DNA of 64,000 bases from Oasisia sp. SBJ-2009. Taxonomy: Eukaryota; Annelida; Polychaeta; Sabellida; Siboglinidae. The DNA lies in assembly GCA_964017155.1 (NCBI GenBank), contig OZ024857.1:2351701-2415700 (forward strand), read 5' to 3'. The position numbers and the translations under genes are program-made. The notes beneath the pieces were generated by a model. The model was not told the DNA's origin. It was given only the letters and a program-made list of their open reading frames with translations, and made no database searches. Positions 58,866 through 64,000 of the stretch are shown piece after piece; the stretch's first letter is position 1; each line of letters begins with the position of its first letter.

Positions 58866-60001
58866 TTAACCCATTTTATCCTGAAGCTAGTGCAGACGAG
58901 TTGCAGCCAGTTCCTGATCATTTCCTCAAATCAATCTGTCAGCATTAAAAAATGACAGGCCTTCATTTAAAATGGACATAACTTTATTATTTCTCAATCA
59001 ATTTTTAAATGTGATATACCTTTAGAAAGTAGATAAAATAAACTATCAAGTCGCATTGACAAACTCATAGTTTTATCATATATATTTTATGTGGCATATG
59101 ACAAAACATGCCCAATAAATTCAAACCTATGTTGAGGTTTGTCACATTACTTTTCACCTGACATTTTCGCCAAGAAGGAGACAACATGTCAATGAGCAAG
59201 TTGACTTTATTTTATGCATTACTCTCTGCTGAAAACAAACGTATACAACTTGTCCACATATCTTGGATAATAATCTCATAATGTAAAATTGTTTGTAATA
59301 ACCCCCATGTCAGTCGATTGAATCGCCAACGTGTGGCGCCGCTGAGCGGAATTATGCAAATTTTTGAAATATTTTCTGTCAACGATGTATAATTTTGTGG
59401 CTTATTTCTTATAACTAATAAATAAGTACTCTAAAGTAACAACGTTGGTCAACATTTCAACGTCACTTTATTGATGAAGTAGTTACCATCGTTGGAAATA
59501 ATCTTAACTTTGTTTGGCGCCAAAAAAAACGGCGTGGTGCGCGGTGAGCGAAAATGAATGCCGTTGTCGGTCGACCCCACTTCGATGGCTTCAAAGTATG
59601 TCTTCACGGACAAATATCGCATCAAATACCATAACCGTCCATCTTATATCGGCTATCCACGTGTCTGCCTTCTTGTCATCAACAGTATGAAGTAAATTAA
59701 TGGAGTTATCCTTCGAAATACGTCAACATTTAACGATCTTTGCGACTCGACGCCATCTTTGATTTCACTTTGGCTTGGGGGTGCCGACTTTGGACGGCAA
59801 ATACCCAAAGAACGGCACTGATTGGTTGAAAAATATGGGTTTCCTAGTGATCCCGATATACTGACGTCATTCGGTGTTAACCAGCCAATGGGATTCCAAA
59901 ACGTCAGAGTGCGGGGAAGCCGTGCAAACTACGACCAGAATCGTATTCCGGATAAAAAGGGTAACTACGACTAGAATCGTATTCCGGATAAAATGGGTTA
60001 A
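58866..60001. mobile_element. TTAA-flanked piggyBac-like MITE 2
   Basis: Ends TTAACCCATTTTATCC and GGATAAAATGGGTTAA. 1136 bases, no transposase. The right end contains a tandem pair of actacgaYYagaatcgtattc units. Motifs gacgccatctttg (about 59750), ctgattggttgaa (about 59818) and TGACGTCA (59862-59869) lie in the right half. Confidence 0.92.
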
Positions 60002-60687
60002 ATTCACATGATTTTTTATACTTGGCAAAACCAAAATAAATGACTAAATTCACTTTGTTATGTAGCCGGAACATAATCTTGGAATGAAATTAGATTACAT
60101 GCATCACTATTTCCAGACTCAGGGCTTTAGGCAGGATAAAATTTGTGCAAGTAAAAAATTTGCTAACTTTACAATTGCTAACAAGTTGCTAACAGGTGCT
60201 ATACGTTTCTTGAAACCTCTTCTTAATGCCTGTTAGAGCAGTGAAATGAGATGTTATTTTCTTCTTCACTTCTGCAGACTTGATCCTGTTCCTCAACAGA
60301 CGACAGGTCTTTGTCTTGGCACTTGCTGCTTGTGGCGATCATTTAAAAGGATGCTTTGTTGTTTTCAGAAATCGTCTAGTTCAGGTGTAATCTTGTATTT
60401 GTTTAACCATCTCAAGGCCAGATTAATGGAAATAAATACCTGCTAATGAATTAAATTGAGAAACTATGTTGTGAGCACATCATGTGCTATACTTGAGTTA
60501 CATAAATGCAAATAAATAAATTCTGGTATGATTTAAATAAATTTTTCACTATATCTGTAGTACTACTTCCTTTTGTAAATACCCATGTACAGGTATATGT
60601 GCCAGATATGTAAATTTATTATCCAAATATGAATTATCAAAGTTTGAATAAAAATTAATATTCATTATTGAAATATTTCAACTTTGT

Positions 60688-61739
60688 TTAACCCTGCGAC
60701 CGGGCAGCGAAAATTCAGTTTTGCATGCTGTTACAATATAAATCATAACTCTGCAAATACTAATCGTAAAAATGTGAATTATATATCATTTTACTGCCAA
60801 ATGAATTCTTTATTATAATAAAATTATATTATCTCTATTATGTCAGACAATCACGGTGATATTATTAGCTGAACGTCATCCAAAAAAATATGGGGAAAAT
60901 AAACGCACTATCCCGTTCCTAAATAATTACTGAACGGACACATTTCCTACTTCCAGTGAGACAAACGTAGCCATACATATTAGCTCCCAAAGAAAACAAA
61001 AATGAATCAAATCCGTTGAGAACTTTTATTTTGACGAATTTTTTTCGACATCGCGGTAGGCCATTTTAGGCCGGCCGATTGCTGGTACATTCGCCGGCGG
61101 TGCAAACCCGCGGCGCGGCCGGTGAGATGTTGCGCTGACAAATGGTCGAATTTTCACACAAAAAAGCAACCAAAGTTGTTCTAACTATTTGAACTAGTAT
61201 AATAGACACATTCTTGAATACTGTCAGTTGTCTTGTCGAAACATAGACGCGGTAACTTGAGATATTCCGAAGTAAACGTTTGCATCTGGAAACTCCTTCG
61301 ACGCGACTGGCCGCCATCTTGTTGTTTACGGCTTCGCCGGCTGGAAGATGACGTGGTGTTTGAAAGCTTGCTTCTGATTCGCTGAACCAGTTTCATTCAC
61401 ATGTTTATTTTTCCCTGATTGGGCAAGAACAGCGCTTTCTATTGGTACCACGTATGCGGGGGTCGGGCCTTTATGAATGGGTGCGTAAATTCGTCACGGC
61501 AGGCGTAGTAAACCACCCAAATTTGGGCATAAAATTTATCACGTGTTTTGTCCGGCCGTGTGTAACTCGCTGTCATTCAAACTGCTCATGAATAAATATA
61601 CACCATTTTGAAAAATCTGTCAGCTACCCGATTATACCAAATGTGCGCGGGTCGGTTACTGATTACGCAAACGAAAAATGTGTTTATGCGGGAAGGTGTC
61701 TAGGGCCGATTAATCGGCCATGGCCGGTCCCAGGGTTAA
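60688..61739. mobile_element. TTAA-flanked piggyBac-like MITE 3
   Basis: Ends TTAACCCTGCGACCGG and CCGGTCCCAGGGTTAA. 1052 bases, homologous throughout to the next element, including ggccgccatcttg (61309-61321) and ctgattcgctgaa (61374-61386). Confidence 0.92.
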
Positions 61740-62137
61740 TAAAATATTTGTTATTAATAATTTATGGATACTTGCTGCATATGAAATAATAATAAATTAC
61801 TGTACTATAACATATACAACTAATTACATGTCTGGTAAAAAAAACTGAAATTATTTTGTTTTTGGTGAGTGCATTAGTATGTAGGTTTTTTCCACATTTT
61901 ATACAAAATGGCTTTCTTCGCGATCATAACTGTCATCCCAGCAGAATAAGTAAGTCAGCATTATATTTCAAATGCGTAATCATACTGCAAAACGTTCCCC
62001 TTCGATGACAGCGTTCGTTATAAACCCAATTTGAAAATTTCATCAAAGTCTGAATTACTGAAGTTTGACATAATGACAATGTAAATAATTACAACGGAGC
62101 TAAAAAAAAAACACCAACCACATCATCGAGCCGCACG

Positions 62138-63181
62138 TTAACCCTGCAGGTGACCAAGAATAATCCTCTGTAGCATACTGTTCCAATAAAAATCATAACT
62201 TCGCTAATATTGGTCATAAAAATATGATGCATCATTTTAACGCTAAACGGTTGCTTTATTATAATAAAATTATAATATATGTAGAACAAATGAAAATCAT
62301 GCGGATATTTGTATTTGAAATTGAACTAAAAAAAACACCCATTTCATCCTGCTGCCAGAAAATGATCGTGTGGACGAATATACTTCATCATTTAGACAAA
62401 TGTAGATTCATATATTAGCTGTGAAATAAAACAAAAATGAAACAAATCCGTTGAGAACTATGATATTTATGACTTTTTCCGACATAAACATACGTTGATT
62501 CAAGGCGGCCGATTGCGGCCGCGCTCGTTACCGTTGCAACCCACGCGTCCGGTCGGAGAAATGTCGCGCTGCTAATTTGGTGAATTGTCACCCCAAAAAC
62601 GCCTCCAAAGTCAATCAAACTACGTGAACTAATATAATAACCTTGTTTATGAATACTGTCAAGCATTTTGTCAAAATATCAACGCAGAAACTTGAGATAA
62701 TCCAAATGAAAGTTGCGAAGCGGATAAACATTTGTTTACCGCGCCGCCATTTTGTCTTCAACTTTGGCTTCGCATGGTCAATGATGCTACATTTGAAATC
62801 ACGGTTCTGATTGGCTGAATGGACTGAACCCACGTGGTTTATTTTTGGCAGATTGGCCACTCACAGAGCTTTCTTTTGATACCGAATGTGTGGGGGTGTC
62901 GACTTTATGAATGGATGCGTAAATTCATTCATCTGGACATAGTAAAATCTCCCAAATATGGGCAGCAACTGTATCACATGCTTTTTAAACTCGACTGCAA
63001 AGAATCTGTCACTGAATCTACGCAATGAAAAATATACATGATCTAGAAAAATCTGTCAGCTATCCAATGATACAAAATTTTCGCGTGTCATGGAAATTCG
63101 TGTGTGATGGAAATGAAAATTGTTATAACAGAGGCAGGTGCATTTGGGCCAATTTTCGGCCCTGGTCACCTGCAGGGTTAA
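62138..63181. mobile_element. TTAA-flanked piggyBac-like MITE 4
   Basis: Ends TTAACCCTGCAGGTGACC and GGTCACCTGCAGGGTTAA, an 18-base exact inverted pair. 1044 bases. Contains gccgccattttg (62743-62754) and ctgattggctgaa. No coding capacity. Confidence 0.93.
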
Positions 63182-64000
63182 TATTTGTTCATAACAAAAT
63201 AGGCCGCTCAAAAATTAGCATTTAATCATACAAATCGTTGGCAGACAGTTTGTGTGTTCTTCCATGTTTTTCATCCCTGCAGCAAATGTTATAATTTAAT
63301 CTTATTGGCTGAAAATATATTCACTGCGTGACGATCATGACAAGCAGTACAGTAAATGGAGTTCAACTACAAAACCGCATGGCAATTGATGCTATAAAGC
63401 CACGGAAATAGCCTGCATTACAAAATGTTGATGGTTGCCAATGAAACTTCAAAATTATTACGTGCAAACTGCTGAAATAAATTGCCATTATTTTATGACA
63501 CAATATTGTGGTATGCAGTTTAAATGTGCCTCTGTACTTGGGTTGATTTGGGCGTTAGGTAGTTTCGGGCGTTCTGACCACAAGAGGTTTAAAGCATGCA
63601 ATGCAGTCAACTGGATATTCAAAAGAAAATTTATGAGTCGGTAAACATTTTTATTTTCATAGCAGGAGTAGACTTTGTTATGCCCACTAGTGGATTATTA
63701 TGTGACTATATTATACCTAACTTTTAATTGTTAGGCAACATGAACGGTATGGTAGATTTGTTCAAGTTTAACAGATAAATAGCTTTTGTTGCTAACTTCG
63801 AAGAAGAAGCCACGGACTTAATATTCACAACATTTTAAAAGCCTTCACTATACCAAAGTATTTTTAATTTGTTAATTTGGCTAGCGGGAGCCCAATGTAA
63901 GCCAATTTAAAAATAAAACTTTATAATATATCATGAATTTTAAATTGTGTGTAGTGTGCAGCTAAACAATTTCAATGTTATAAGTCACCGGCATGTTGTG
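63182..64000. other. Presumed WAC intron, nothing recognised
   Basis: AT-rich. The frame at 63435-63644 has no domain or splice context. Confidence 0.4.

Overview
This window looks like invertebrate animal nuclear DNA, most likely a mollusc or another lophotrochozoan. The reasons are short protein exons with GT-AG introns, many microsatellites, dense nested transposable elements, a C-type lectin gene, and animal genes such as SIKE1/FGFR1OP2 and WAC. The phylum is an inference from style, not a measurement. I see no rRNA, tRNA or CRISPR array and no prokaryotic features.

Layout. (1) 741-4700 (+): the last four exons of a multipass membrane protein of the TM7SF3/DUF4203 type. (2) 5307-8037 (-): a SIKE1/FGFR1OP2-family coiled-coil gene (STRIPAK component), tail to tail with the first. 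(3) 8-18 kb: transposon-rich DNA with a 1.4 kb foldback element and a hAT-like element that was itself hit by a LINE. (4) 19476-27473 (+): a complete BTB domain plus C2H2 zinc-finger gene, five coding exons, 898 aa, with a giant CT-rich satellite in intron 1. (5) 27.5-35.6 kb: mostly featureless, with a dispersed repeat carrying a CTCF-like motif. (6) 35676-37659 (+): a complete three-exon secreted C-type lectin, 220 aa. (7) 38027-44741: a young non-autonomous LTR retrotransposon (two 383 bp LTRs with one difference) split by an apparently intact two-ORF LINE. (8) 44.7-53.8 kb: repeats only. (9) 53819-58126 (+): five internal exons of the WAC adapter gene including its WW domain; the start and the C-terminus are not in view. 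(10) 55-63 kb: four TTAA-flanked piggyBac-like MITEs in the WAC introns.

Every exon chain was checked for reading phase by hand, and all joins keep frame. The host genes have no obvious functional link with each other. The most unusual material is in the mobile elements: a covarying hairpin array in the LTR element, a MITE family with a conserved YY1/CCAAT-like module, a filled/empty paralogous pair that proves one TTAA insertion, and a repeat family that spreads CTCF-like motifs.
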